Source of the DNA: UBA2241 sp963777895
Lineage (GTDB): Bacteria; Actinomycetota; Thermoleophilia; UBA2241
Length of the DNA stretch: 64,000 nt
Assembly: GCA_963777895.1 (NCBI GenBank)
Contig: CAVZSF010000005.1
Location: 1,178,001 to 1,242,000, forward strand
Reading direction: 5' to 3'
The position numbers and the translations under genes are program-made. The notes beneath the pieces were generated by a model. The model ran no database searches. It saw only the letters and a program-made list of their open reading frames with translations, and was not told where the DNA came from. This document shows, piece by piece, positions 8,447 to 17,020 of this stretch (its first letter is position 1; each line of letters begins with the position of its first letter).

Positions 8447-8911
8447 ATGGACGTACTGGTGCTCATCGACAAGCTCGACGATCTGATCCACAACGCGAGG
8501 TCCGTGCCGCTCACCGACAGCGTGATGCTGGACCGCGAGGAGATCTACGACATCCTCGACCAGATGCGCTCGACCATCCCCGAGGAGATCAAGCAGGCGC
8601 GCTGGATCGTCAAGGAGCGCCAGGAGATGCTCTCCGAGGCCAAGCAGGAGGCCGACCGCATCCTGGGCGAGGCGCAGGAGCGTGCCGAGAAGCTCGCCTC
8701 CGAGACCGAGGTCGTGCGTCTCGCCGAGAAGAACGCCCAGCAGATCGTCGAAGACTCGCACGAGCGTGAGCGTGAGATCCGCCTGGGAGCCGAGGACTAT
8801 GCTGACGAGGTGCTGGGGAACCTCGAGATGAACCTCGACAAGTTCCTCGCCGCGGTGCGTCGCGGGCGCGAGCGCCTGCAGGGCCGCGGCGACAACGATC
8901 TCCAGTCCTGA
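8447..8911 (+). CDS. Coiled-coil protein of the coaD-yceD interval (DivIVA/ATP-synthase-b-like)
   Basis: A 154-residue protein that is almost wholly charged helix: residues 45-125 are rich in E, K, R, A and Q with heptad-like spacing (for example EAKQEADRILGEAQERAEKL). The N-terminus MDVLVLIDKLDDLIHNARSVPLTDSVMLDREEI matches small coiled-coil proteins that often sit between coaD and yceD/rpmF in Actinobacteria and are annotated as DivIVA-like or F-type b-subunit-like. There is no membrane helix. GGAGG upstream of ATG 8447 supports the start. A cytoskeletal or scaffolding role is a guess from shape and context only. Confidence 0.75.
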   Translation: MDVLVLIDKLDDLIHNARSVPLTDSVMLDREEIYDILDQMRSTIPEEIKQARWIVKERQEMLSEAKQEADRILGEAQERAEKLASETEVVRLAEKNAQQIVEDSHEREREIRLGAEDYADEVLGNLEMNLDKFLAAVRRGRERLQGRGDNDLQS

Positions 8912-8955
8912 CGGCGGGCATAGCTTCGCCCGCCCGCCTCTAGAGGGGGTCATCG

Positions 8956-9435
8956 ATGCGCCGTTTCGACCTGCGCTCCCTCCGCTTCGGCGAGGAGAGC
9001 GAGACTTGGCGTCGCCTCCCCGTCGAGGTCGCGCCCTTCACCTTCGGCGGGCTCGACTACTCCGTGCCCTCCGGCGTCGTCGACGTCGAGCTGCAGGCGG
9101 CGCGCGTCGGCGACAGGCTGACGCTGCATGCCCTCTTCGAGACGGAGGTCGACGGGGCGTGCCAGCGCTGCCTCGGGGACGCGCGCGTCGCCGTCGAGGG
9201 CCGCGGCCTTGAGTACGTCGCCCACGGCGAATCCGAGGTCGGTGAGGACGACGGCGAGGAGGCCTACGTCCGCGGCTACGGCCTGGAGGTCGAACGCTGG
9301 GTCCGGGACCTGATCGCCGACGCCCTGCCGGCGCAGCTGCTCTGCCGCGAGGACTGCGCCGGACTGTGCCCGATCTGCGGCGCCGACCTGAACGCCGACC
9401 CGGCCCACAGTCACGACGAGGCAGCCTCGGGGTAG
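8956..9435 (+). CDS. yceD: YceD/DUF177 family protein
   Basis: Member of the family encoded immediately upstream of rpmF in most bacteria and linked to 23S rRNA accumulation. The C-terminal half has the family Cys signature: CREDCAGLCPICGADLN (Cys spaced for a metal site) followed by a short acidic end. A further Cys pair (GACQRCLG, about residue 69) lies in the middle. A strong purine-rich ribosome site (GAGGGGG) lies 7 bases before ATG 8956. The 159-residue length is normal. Co-transcription with the upstream coiled-coil gene is likely, whereas rpmF has its own promoter. Confidence 0.88.
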   Translation: MRRFDLRSLRFGEESETWRRLPVEVAPFTFGGLDYSVPSGVVDVELQAARVGDRLTLHALFETEVDGACQRCLGDARVAVEGRGLEYVAHGESEVGEDDGEEAYVRGYGLEVERWVRDLIADALPAQLLCREDCAGLCPICGADLNADPAHSHDEAASG

Positions 9436-9464
9436 AGGTACCGGGGGAAGTGGACCGCGACTCG

Positions 9465-9473
9465 TGCTAGAGT
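9465..9473 (+). promoter_or_regulatory. Extended -10 promoter of rpmF
   Basis: TGCTAGAGT at 9465-9473 has the TGn extension plus a TAGAGT hexamer. The same nine-base word, with one or two changes, precedes rplS, rpsB and other genes here. Expected transcription start is near 9480, giving a short leader with a GAGG ribosome site before ATG 9504. No good -35 box is seen. Confidence 0.6.
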
Positions 9474-9503
9474 TTCCCGTCCGGTCCAAACGAGGAGAAG
9501 TGC

Positions 9504-9686
9504 ATGCCTGTCCCCAAGAAGAAGACGTCGTCGGCCCGGCGCGACAAGCGGCGTGCCCCGCAGAAGCTGACCGTCGACACGGCGAGCGTCTGCCCGCAGT
9601 GCAAGAGTCCCAAGCTGCCGCATCGCGCCTGCCCCAACTGCGGCACCTACAAGGGCCGCGAGGTCATCGTCCTCGAGGCTGAGTGA
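9504..9686 (+). CDS. rpmF: 50S ribosomal protein L32
   Basis: Small zinc-ribbon ribosomal protein of 60 residues. It opens with MPVPKKKTSSARRDKRRA, the family start, and has the two Cys pairs CPQC and CPNC about 16 residues apart, the zinc-binding (C+) form. An AGGAG site lies 6 bases before ATG. Its last four bases overlap the GTG of the next gene. The yceD-rpmF-(gene)-plsX-acpP arrangement links ribosome and membrane lipid synthesis genes, as in many bacteria. Confidence 0.97.
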   Translation: MPVPKKKTSSARRDKRRAPQKLTVDTASVCPQCKSPKLPHRACPNCGTYKGREVIVLEAE

Positions 9687-10765
9687 CCTCCGCGGGGGGC
9701 GCGGTGCTCAAGTCCCTCTACATCGCCTCCACCCAGGGGAGCGGCGGCAAGACGACCATCGCCGTCGGGCTTTCCTCGGCGCTGCAGCATCGCGGCCTCA
9801 AGGTCGGCTATTTCAAGCCGGTCGGCACCCTGCCGTCACGCACTGACGGCGGCGTGGTCGACGAGGACGCCGCCTTCGTCGCCGGCCTGCTCGGCCTCGA
9901 CGACGATCCGGCCGATATCTGTCCGGTCGTGCTCGACGAGGAGGCCCTTCACGACGTGCTGGGGGGCTCCGACGTCGACGCCATGAGCCGCGTCGAGGTC
10001 GCCTATCGGCGCATCGCCGAGGGCCGCGACATCGTCGTCTGCGAGGGTCTCGGCGAGATCTGGCAGGGCCGCTTCCTGCACACCAGCGGCATGGATGTGG
10101 TGCGTCATCTCGAGCTGAAGACGCTGCTCGTGGCCAAGTTCGCCGGCGCGCGCATGCTCGACGACGTCATCTACGTGAAGGACGCCCTGAAGGACTACCT
10201 GCTGGGCGTCCTCTTCAACATGGTCCCCGAGACGCGGCTCGATCTCGTCGACGCGGAATACACGGGCTTTCTCGAGAAGAACGGCGTGACGAGCTACGGC
10301 GTGCTCGAGTCGAACAGCAGGCTGAGCGCCGTGTCGGTGGGCGAGATCGTCGAGGCGCTGGGCGGCACCTATGTGTGCGGTGACGAGTACGGCGATAAGG
10401 ACGTCGAGACCTACATGATCGGCGCCATGAGCCCCGAGCACGCCCTGCGCTACTTCCAGCTCACGCCCAACAAGGTGGTCATCGTCGGCGGCGACCGGGC
10501 CGAGATCGTCCTCGCCGCCCTCGACACGCCCACGCAGGCCGTGGTGCTCACCGGCAACTACGTGCCGAGCCCGGCGGTGCTCGAGCGCGCCGAGGAGAAC
10601 GGCGTGCCGCTCATCTCGGTCGAGAGCGACACGGTCACGGCGGCCGACGGCCTGCGGCGTCTCTTCGGCCGCCTGCGCGTCAAGGATCCCGCCAAGATCG
10701 ATCTCATCACAAAGGTCATCGAGGCGAATGTCGACCTCGACCGGCTGGTCGCCGACCTCAGCTAG
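9683..10765 (+). CDS. P-loop/DRTGG domain protein (phosphotransacetylase N-terminal-like)
   Basis: Resembles the regulatory N-terminal half of long phosphotransacetylases, without the catalytic acetyltransferase half. An AAA/BioD-like P-loop, STQGSGGKTTIA, starts near residue 15; KPVGT and the DxD region VVDEDAAFVAGLL follow. The middle is a DRTGG-type domain (VGGDRAEIVLAALDTPTQAVVLTG). Total 360 aa. The start overlaps rpmF by 4 bases; an in-frame GTG at 9704 is an alternative. Placement between rpmF and plsX suggests a link to acyl- or acetyl-phosphate metabolism, but no reaction can be assigned. Being a free-standing sensor for a nucleotide or acetyl-CoA pool is inference. Confidence 0.78.
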   Translation: MTSAGGAVLKSLYIASTQGSGGKTTIAVGLSSALQHRGLKVGYFKPVGTLPSRTDGGVVDEDAAFVAGLLGLDDDPADICPVVLDEEALHDVLGGSDVDAMSRVEVAYRRIAEGRDIVVCEGLGEIWQGRFLHTSGMDVVRHLELKTLLVAKFAGARMLDDVIYVKDALKDYLLGVLFNMVPETRLDLVDAEYTGFLEKNGVTSYGVLESNSRLSAVSVGEIVEALGGTYVCGDEYGDKDVETYMIGAMSPEHALRYFQLTPNKVVIVGGDRAEIVLAALDTPTQAVVLTGNYVPSPAVLERAEENGVPLISVESDTVTAADGLRRLFGRLRVKDPAKIDLITKVIEANVDLDRLVADLS

Positions 10766-10768
10766 GGG

Positions 10769-11941
10769 ATGGGTGTCGCCGGCACCGAGCGCTTCGTCTC
10801 GCCGCATGAGGTGACCGCGGCCTGGAACGCGGCGCTGATCGGCCGCACCGTCCGTGTCGCCGTCGATGCCATGGGCGGCGACCACGCCCCCGAAGAGATC
10901 GTCAAAGGCGCCCTTGACGCCGCCGGCGACGGCATCCGCGTGGTCCTTGTCGGGGACGAGGCGCGCGTGCGGCGGCTGCTGCCGCCCGACGCGCGCCACG
11001 TCGACGTCGTTCACGCCCCCGACGTGATCACCTTCCACGACGAGCCCGCCAAGGCGGCCCGCACCAAGACCGAGTCGTCGCTGGTCGTCGGGCTGAAGCT
11101 CGTCCACGAGGGCGGCGCCGACGCCTTCGTGAGCGCCGCCAACACGGGGGCCGTCGTGGCCGGCAGCATCTTCTACGTGCGCCGTCAGCCCGGCGTGCAG
11201 CGGCCGGCCATCTGCACCATCATGCCGGCCGTCCCGAGCCCTGTGGCCTTCCTCGACGTCGGCGCGAACGCCGAGTGCCGTCCCGAGCACCTGCGCCAGT
11301 TCGCCATCATGGGGCAGGCCTTCGCCCGTGAGGTCATGGGCATCGGTGACCCCATCGTCGGGCTGCTCTCGATCGGCGAGGAAGAGACGAAGGGCACCGC
11401 CGACGTCATCGAGGCGCACCGCCTCATCGCCGCCGACCACCGCGTGCGCTTCTACGGCAACATCGAAGGACGCGACATCATGAACCGCGTCGTGGACGTG
11501 ATCGTGACCGACGGCTTCACCGGCAACGTGAGCCTGAAGACCATCGAAGGCTCGGCCAGGGCGATCATGACCGCCGTGAAGCAGGCCTTCGAGGCCAACC
11601 TCGCCACCAAGCTCTCCGGCGCCGTGGTGCGCAAGGAGATGTACCGCATCCGCGACGCGCTCGACCCCGAGGAGTTCGGGGGCGCCTTCCTCGTCGGCAT
11701 GCGCGCCCCCGTCATCATCTCGCACGGCAGCTCGTACCGCCGCGGTATCGCCCAGGCCGTGCGGCAGGCGACGCGCGGCGTCACGAGCGACCTGCTGCCG
11801 ACCATCGAGCGCGAGCTGGGCACGGGCGCCGGTGCTGCTCGCGGGGCGTCCGGCGGGGCCGCCGGCGAGGCCGGCGAGAAGGACCGAGCGGCCGCGAGCC
11901 ACAACGACGGCGGGGCCGCCGGCGAGACGCTCGAGGCTTGA
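10769..11941 (+). CDS. plsX: Phosphate acyltransferase PlsX
   Basis: Converts acyl-ACP to acyl-phosphate, the first step of the PlsX/PlsY phospholipid route. The family start VAVDAMGGDHAPEEIVKG occurs at about residue 31, so there is a 30-residue N-terminal extension if ATG 10769 is used. SAANTGAV, FLDVGANAECRPEHL, LLSIGEEETKG and NIEGRD are conserved PlsX blocks. The C-terminus after about residue 350 is a Gly/Ala-rich low-complexity tail. acpP follows at 12019, matching the plsX-acpP partnership. Confidence 0.95.
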   Translation: MGVAGTERFVSPHEVTAAWNAALIGRTVRVAVDAMGGDHAPEEIVKGALDAAGDGIRVVLVGDEARVRRLLPPDARHVDVVHAPDVITFHDEPAKAARTKTESSLVVGLKLVHEGGADAFVSAANTGAVVAGSIFYVRRQPGVQRPAICTIMPAVPSPVAFLDVGANAECRPEHLRQFAIMGQAFAREVMGIGDPIVGLLSIGEEETKGTADVIEAHRLIAADHRVRFYGNIEGRDIMNRVVDVIVTDGFTGNVSLKTIEGSARAIMTAVKQAFEANLATKLSGAVVRKEMYRIRDALDPEEFGGAFLVGMRAPVIISHGSSYRRGIAQAVRQATRGVTSDLLPTIERELGTGAGAARGASGGAAGEAGEKDRAAASHNDGGAAGETLEA

Positions 11942-11953
11942 GCAGCGGGGCGC

Positions 11954-11989
11954 GCGGCGGTTCTCGCCGCCGCCCGCATGCTGTAGCAT
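11954..11989 (+). promoter_or_regulatory. Hairpin and candidate acpP promoter
   Basis: A 7-bp stem (GCGGCGG 11954-11960 with CCGCCGC 11967-11973) follows plsX, without a T-tract. Just after it, ATGCTGTAGCAT (11978-11989) is a perfect inverted repeat containing a TAGCAT -10-like box. A start near 11996 would give a 22-base leader containing GGAG before acpP. Assignment is tentative. Confidence 0.35.
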
Positions 11990-12018
11990 CCATCGAAACC
12001 AGACCCGGAGGTCACTGC

Positions 12019-12261
12019 ATGACGCGTGAAGAGGTGTTCGGCCAGGTCAAGGGGATCCTCGTCGAGACGCTGAGCGTGGACGAAGACAAGGTCACCGAGG
12101 AGGCGCGCTTCCAGGAAGACCTGGAGACGGACTCTCTCGACCTCGTCGAGCTCGTCATGACGATGGAGGAGCGCTTCGGCATCAAGATCAGCGACGAGGA
12201 AGCCGCCGGCATCAAGACGGTCGGCGACGCGATCGACTTCGTCATGAAGATGGCGGGTTGA
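12019..12261 (+). CDS. acpP: Acyl carrier protein
   Basis: Carries growing fatty acids on a 4'-phosphopantetheine arm. The 80-residue acidic protein has the DLETDSLDLVELVM motif; its Ser is the attachment site (about residue 38). Helix III follows in GIKISDEEAAGIKTVGDAIDF. ATG 12019 is chosen because GGAGG at 12007-12011 lies 7 bases upstream and the protein then has standard length; earlier in-frame codons would add an odd Arg/Ser leader. Confidence 0.97.
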   Translation: MTREEVFGQVKGILVETLSVDEDKVTEEARFQEDLETDSLDLVELVMTMEERFGIKISDEEAAGIKTVGDAIDFVMKMAG

Positions 12262-12368
12262 GGCAGGGGGTGACCCCCGCCGAACCGAGCGACAGCCCGA
12301 CGTAAGGGGTGACGAGGGGAGGGCCCCTGTGCGCAGGCGCCGTCCCCTCGTCACGTGTGAGTGACGTG

Positions 12369-13418
12369 ATGAGCAGCCTTCTTCTCAGTCTGGCCGACCA
12401 GCTGGACGACCGCCTGCTGCAGCAGGTGTTCACGCATTCCTCGCTGGTCGCCGAGCGCAACCGCTCTTACGAGCGGCTTGAGTTCCTCGGCGACAGCGTC
12501 CTGAGCCTGTGCGTGACCACCGAGCTGTACCGGCGCTTCCCCGGCTACGCCGAGGGACATCTGGCACGCCTGCGCGCCTACATCGTGAGCCGCTCGACTT
12601 GCGCCAAGGTCGCGCAGCGCCTCGGCCTCGGAAGGATGCTCCAGGAGGTCGCAGGACGCGGGCGCGAGAACGGCGAGGTCGCGCAGCTCATGGTCAACCA
12701 GAACGTGCTCGCCGACCTCACGGAAGCGCTCATCGGCGCGCTCTACGTGACCTTCGGCTACGAGGCCGTGCGCCCGGCCGTCATCCAGGCCTTCACCGAG
12801 CACATCGATTTCGCCGAGAGCAGCTACGTCGACTACAAGACCGAGCTGCAGGAGAGCCTGGCCAAGTCGGGCAGGTCGGTCATCTACCGCATGGTCGGCT
12901 TCACGGGACCGCCGCATCACCGTCAGTTCGAGATCGAGGCGGCGGTGGACGGCGAGGTCCTCGGTCACGGCGTCGGCACGAGCAAGAAGCGCGCCGAGCA
13001 GGAGGCCGCCGAAGAGGCCCTGACGGAGCTTGGGGCGCGCGCCCGACGTCAGTCGCGGCGCGCGCGCCTGCGCGGCCGGCGGCGACCCGATGAGACTGAC
13101 GGGGACGCCGTCGCTGAGGCAGGCGCGGCCGTTGAGGCTCCCGGCGAGGTCGACGCTGTGGCACCCGGTGAGGTCGACGCTGTGGCACCCGGTGAGGTCG
13201 CCGAGGATGGCGCCGTGGAGGGGGTCGCCGGGGATGGCGCCCTGGACGAGGTCGCCGACGCCGAGGCTTCCGGCGAGGCCGCCGCCGGCCGCGCCCTGGA
13301 CGAGGTCGCCGACGCCGGCACGATTGCCGCATCGGGCGCCGCTGGTCCCGGCGGGGCCACGCCAAAGGCCGGCGAGGCCGCCGAAGGCGGGCGCGAGCCG
13401 GCCGCCGGGGCGGGCTGA
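12369..13418 (+). CDS. rnc: Ribonuclease III with long acidic C-terminal tail
   Basis: Double-strand-specific endoribonuclease that processes rRNA precursors. The signature ERLEFLGDSVLSL (about residue 36) and the second acidic site LTEALIGALYV (about 118) are present; the dsRNA-binding domain runs from DYKTELQESLAKSG to KKRAEQEAAEEALTELG. A normal RNase III would end near residue 240. Here an extra ~110 residues follow: first an Arg-rich segment, then an Ala/Gly/Glu/Asp-rich acidic tail with an 8-residue repeat. ATG 12369 is the conventional start; GTG 12357 is possible. No clear ribosome site is visible. smc follows after two bases. Confidence 0.93.
   Translation: MSSLLLSLADQLDDRLLQQVFTHSSLVAERNRSYERLEFLGDSVLSLCVTTELYRRFPGYAEGHLARLRAYIVSRSTCAKVAQRLGLGRMLQEVAGRGRENGEVAQLMVNQNVLADLTEALIGALYVTFGYEAVRPAVIQAFTEHIDFAESSYVDYKTELQESLAKSGRSVIYRMVGFTGPPHHRQFEIEAAVDGEVLGHGVGTSKKRAEQEAAEEALTELGARARRQSRRARLRGRRRPDETDGDAVAEAGAAVEAPGEVDAVAPGEVDAVAPGEVAEDGAVEGVAGDGALDEVADAEASGEAAAGRALDEVADAGTIAASGAAGPGGATPKAGEAAEGGREPAAGAG
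13137..13202 (+). repeat. 24-bp tandem repeat in the rnc tail
   Basis: Two full units (13137-13160, 13161-13184) and a partial third encode APGEVDAV. A separate 21-base identical pair encoding LDEVADA occurs further on, near 13249 and 13300. All copies stay in frame. The tail is therefore built from recent in-frame duplications rather than ancient domain sequence. Confidence 0.85.
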
Positions 13419-13420
13419 GC

Positions 13421-16400
13421 GTGTACCTCAAACGGCTCCGCCTGCGCGGCTTCAAGTCGTTCCCTCGCCAGACTGAGCTCGTCTTCGAGCCCGGAGTGGG
13501 CGTCGTCATCGGTCCCAACGGAAGCGGCAAGAGCAACCTGTCCGACGCCGTCGTGTGGGCGCTCGGCGAGCAGAGCGCCTCCAGCCTGCGGGGCTCGTCC
13601 ATGCAGGACGTGATCTTCGCGGGCAGCGACGGCCGCCGCGCCAGCGCGCAGGCCGAGGTCGAGCTCACCTTCGACAATGCCGACGGAGCCCTGCCGCTGC
13701 CGGCCGGCGAGGTCGGCATCATGCGCCGGGTGACGAGGGACGGCAGCTCGCAGTACTTCATCAACCAGTCTGTCTGTCGCCTGACCGACGTGGTCGAGCT
13801 GATGGCCGGGGTGGGTCTCGGCAAGGAGCTGCACTCGATCATCGGCCAGGGACGGGTCGAGTCGTTCCTCGCGGGCAAGCCGGAGGACCGCCGCAGCCAG
13901 ATCGAGGAAGCGGCGGGGCTCGGCACCTACAAGCGCCGTCGCGAGCGTGCCGAGCTCAAGCTGCGCGAGGTGCGCCGCAACCTCGAGCGCGCCGAGCTGC
14001 TCGAGCGCGAGGTGGGCGCGCAGCTTGGGCCGCTGCGCCGTCAGGCGACGGCGGCCGAGCAGCTGCGCGCCGCCGAGAGCGAGATGGCTGGGCTCCGGGG
14101 ACGTCTGCTGGCAGGCGAGCTGGCGGCCGTCGAGGCTGACCTGCGCGCGCGACGCGGCGAGCTGGCCGATCTCGAGGCGGAACGGGCCCGCTGTGATGAG
14201 GCCCTGGAGGGCCTCGCCGGCGAGCGGGCCCGCGAAGAAGAGCGCTTTGCGCGCCGTCTGGCAGAGCGGGAGCGGCGTGCCCGTCGTCTGCTCCGCGTGC
14301 GCGTGCTGGACGGCCGCCTGGAGGCGGCGGAGCGCCTCGCCGCGCAGCGCCTCCGGCTGCTGGAAGAGGTGGAGCGCAACGGCGGCGCCGAGCGAGAGCG
14401 ACTGCTCGCCGAGCTCGCGGGCTCGCCGGAGAGCTCACCCGACCGGCCCGATGCCGGCGCGGTCGAGACGCGGCTCGCCGCCGAGCTCGAGGCGGCGGAG
14501 GCCTCGCACGCCGAAGTAGTAGGGCGGCTCGAAGGCGCCAGAGCCGCCGTCTCCGAGCGGCGCGCCGAATCCACGCGCCTCGCCGTGGAGCGCGAAGGAG
14601 CGCTGGCGCGCGCCGCGCGGCTGGCGCGCCGCCGCGAGGCGCTCGCCTCGGAGGAGGCGCGCGTGACGCGCCAGCTCGAGGCGCTGCAGACCGAAGCCGG
14701 CGAGCGCAGGGCCGCGCAGGAGGCAGCGGCGAGCGGCGAGCGCAGGGCCAGAGCGACGCTGGAGGAGGCCGCGGCCGGCGCGCGAGCGGCCGGCGCCGAA
14801 GCGGCCGCCGCGGCGAAGGCCTGCGAGGACCGCGAGGAGGCCTTCACGGCGGCGGCCTCCGAGCGCCGCGGCCTGGAGACACAGCTTTCCCACGTCGAAG
14901 CCACGCTGCGCGAGCTCGAGGAGGTCGCCGACGACGTCCTCGAGGTCGCGGCAGCGTATCCCGGCACCGTCGCCTTGACGGGCGTCGTCGCCTGCGAGCC
15001 GGGGTACGAACGCGCCCTCGGAGCGGCGCTCGCGCAGCTGTCGGGGGCGCTTGCCGTCCCCGGGGGTGTGGACCGGTGGTCGCTGCTCGGCGCGCTGAAG
15101 AGCGCCGGCATCGGGCTTGTCAGGCTGATCGTGCCGGCAGGGCGGCGCCGGCCGCCGACGGGCTTCCCCGGAGCCGCTCCGCTGCTCGACAAGGTCACCC
15201 TGGGCGACCGCTCGGAGCTCGCCGATGCGCTCGCCGAGGTGGTCATCGTCGACGATCTGCGGGCCGTGCCGGACACCTTCGAGGGACTGGCGGTGACGCG
15301 CGACGGCGAGTTCTACCGGCCCGCGGCCGGCCAGCTCGGCCTTGCCGGCGGCCTGCCGGCGGCGTCGCTCCTCGAGCGCCGCGCGGCGCTCGCCGGGCTG
15401 CGGGACAGACTCGATGCGGTGCGGGCGCGCGAGGTCCGCGAGGAGGCCGCCCTGGCGAAGGCGCGCGTCTCGCGCGACGCGGGCGCCGAGACGCGCGCCG
15501 CCGCGGAGCGCGCGGAGCGCGAGGCCCGCATCGCTGCCGAGACCGCGGAGCGCGAGCTCGCGACGCTGCGCGCCCGGCTGCGCGATATCGACGAGACGGT
15601 GGCGCGGGCGACGCGCGCGGCCGAGTCCATGGCGGCTGAGGCGGCCGAGGCCGAGGCGGAGCGCGAAGCCGCCGAGAAGGCCGCGGCCGAGGCCCTGGCC
15701 GGCGGGGAGCGCCTGCGCGAGGGCTCGCCGCCGCCGAGGCGGAGGCTTCGCAGGCTGAGGAGGCCTTCGCGGCATCGCTCGGCGTCGTGACGCGTCTCCG
15801 CGTCGAGCTCGAGGAACGCCGCGGGGCACGCGAGCGCGCCGCCGAAGAACAGCGCCGCGTGCAGCAGCGCGCCCGCGAGGCCCGTGAACGCCTCGCCGAG
15901 CTGGACACGCGTCTCGCGGCGCTGCCGCGCGTGCGCACTTCCTGTGACGGGCTGCTCGAGCGTCTGACGCGGGCGCGTACGGCGGCGGCCGGCATGGCCG
16001 CCAAGCTGACCGGTGAGGACGACGGCGAGGCCGTGCCCGACCGCAGCGCCCTCGCCGCCCTCGCCGACCGGGAGGCCGCCCTGCGCCTGCAGCGCGAGTC
16101 CGGCGCCGAGCGCCGCGGTGAGGCGCAGGTGACCGTCGCCCGCCTCGACGACCGCCGCACGGAACTCGCTGCCGAGCTCGGCCAGGTCGGCGACGCGCTC
16201 GAACAGGCGGCGTTCGCGCCGCCGGAATCCGACGAGGAGGAGGCGGCGCTGCGCGATCAGCTCGAGCGCGTCGGCCGCCGTCGCGAGCGCATCGGCCCGG
16301 TGAACCCGCTCGCCGAGGCCGAGTGCGCCGAGCTGAGCGAACGGGCCTCCTTCCTGCGCGAGCAGAGCCGCGATCTCGAGCGCTCGATCGACGAGCTCGA

Positions 16401-16929
16401 GGCCCTCATCCGCGAGCTCACCGCGCAGATCGACGCCGAGTTCGCGGGCACCTTCGCCGCCGTCCAGGAGCAGTTCGCCCATATGGTCGAGGTGCTCTTC
16501 CCGGGTGGTCGCGGCGCTCTCAAGCTGGTGGATCCTGGTCCGGAAGGCGAGCCCGGTGGCGTGGCCGTGGAGGTCAAGCCGGCACGCAAGCTGGGCAAGC
16601 GTCTGCAACTGCTCTCCGGCGGGGAGCGCGCCCTCGTCGCGATCGCCTTCCTCATGGCGCTCGTCCTCGCCCGGCCTTGCCCGTTCTACATCCTCGACGA
16701 GATCGAGGCGGCCTTGGACGACGTCAACATCGGCCGCCTCGTCAAGCTGCTGCGCGACTACCGCGAACGCACCCAGTTCCTGATCATCACCCACCAGAAG
16801 CGCACCATGGAAGCGGCGGACGTGCTCTACGGGGTCACGATGGGGCCGGACGGGGCATCGCAGGTCGTGAGCGCGCGCATGGCCGAGGAAGAGATCGACC
16901 GCGAAGCGCGCGCCAAGCAGAAGACGTGA
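13421..16929 (+). CDS. smc: Chromosome segregation ATPase SMC (one frameshift)
   Basis: Condensin core subunit that folds and segregates the chromosome. The N-terminal head starts with LKRLRLRGFKSFPRQTEL and Walker A GPNGSGKSN (about residue 32). Long charged coiled coils flank a hinge near residues 510-620 (TGVVACEPGYERALGAAL region). The C-terminal head has the signature LLSGGERALVAIAFL and Walker B FYILDEIEAALDD. The frame is broken near 15724: restoring one C after GAGGGC joins the two halves into about 1170 residues, the normal length, with helical AEAEASQAEE continuing smoothly. Start is GTG 13421. A single missing base in a sequencing read is the simplest explanation. ftsY follows. Confidence 0.93.
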
Positions 16930-17009
16930 GGCCGCGGGCGCGCCCAGGTGCGGAGCAGACGACGTGAGGCCGCAGGTGCGCCCCGGCACGGAGCAGACGA
17001 CGTGAGGGA
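16916..17009 (+). repeat. 38-bp tandem repeat over the smc stop codon
   Basis: Units at 16916-16953 and 16954-16991, with a partial third from 16992 to about 17009, each start AGCAGA(A/C)GACGTGAGG. Unit 1 contains the last SMC codons (KQKT) and the TGA; the later copies therefore repeat the gene end and stop codon in the spacer before ftsY. Confidence 0.8.
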
Positions 17010-17020
17010 AGCAGGCTGAC

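Noticed and set aside
9836..11989. A 717-residue open frame on the minus strand opposite the DRTGG gene and plsX.
   Set aside because: It is a mirror of two well-recognised plus-strand genes; long antisense frames arise from high GC3 and it has no domain pattern.
16916..17009. The repeats near 17 kb and 30 kb as CRISPR units.
   Set aside because: They are direct tandem copies with no unique spacers and no cas genes nearby.
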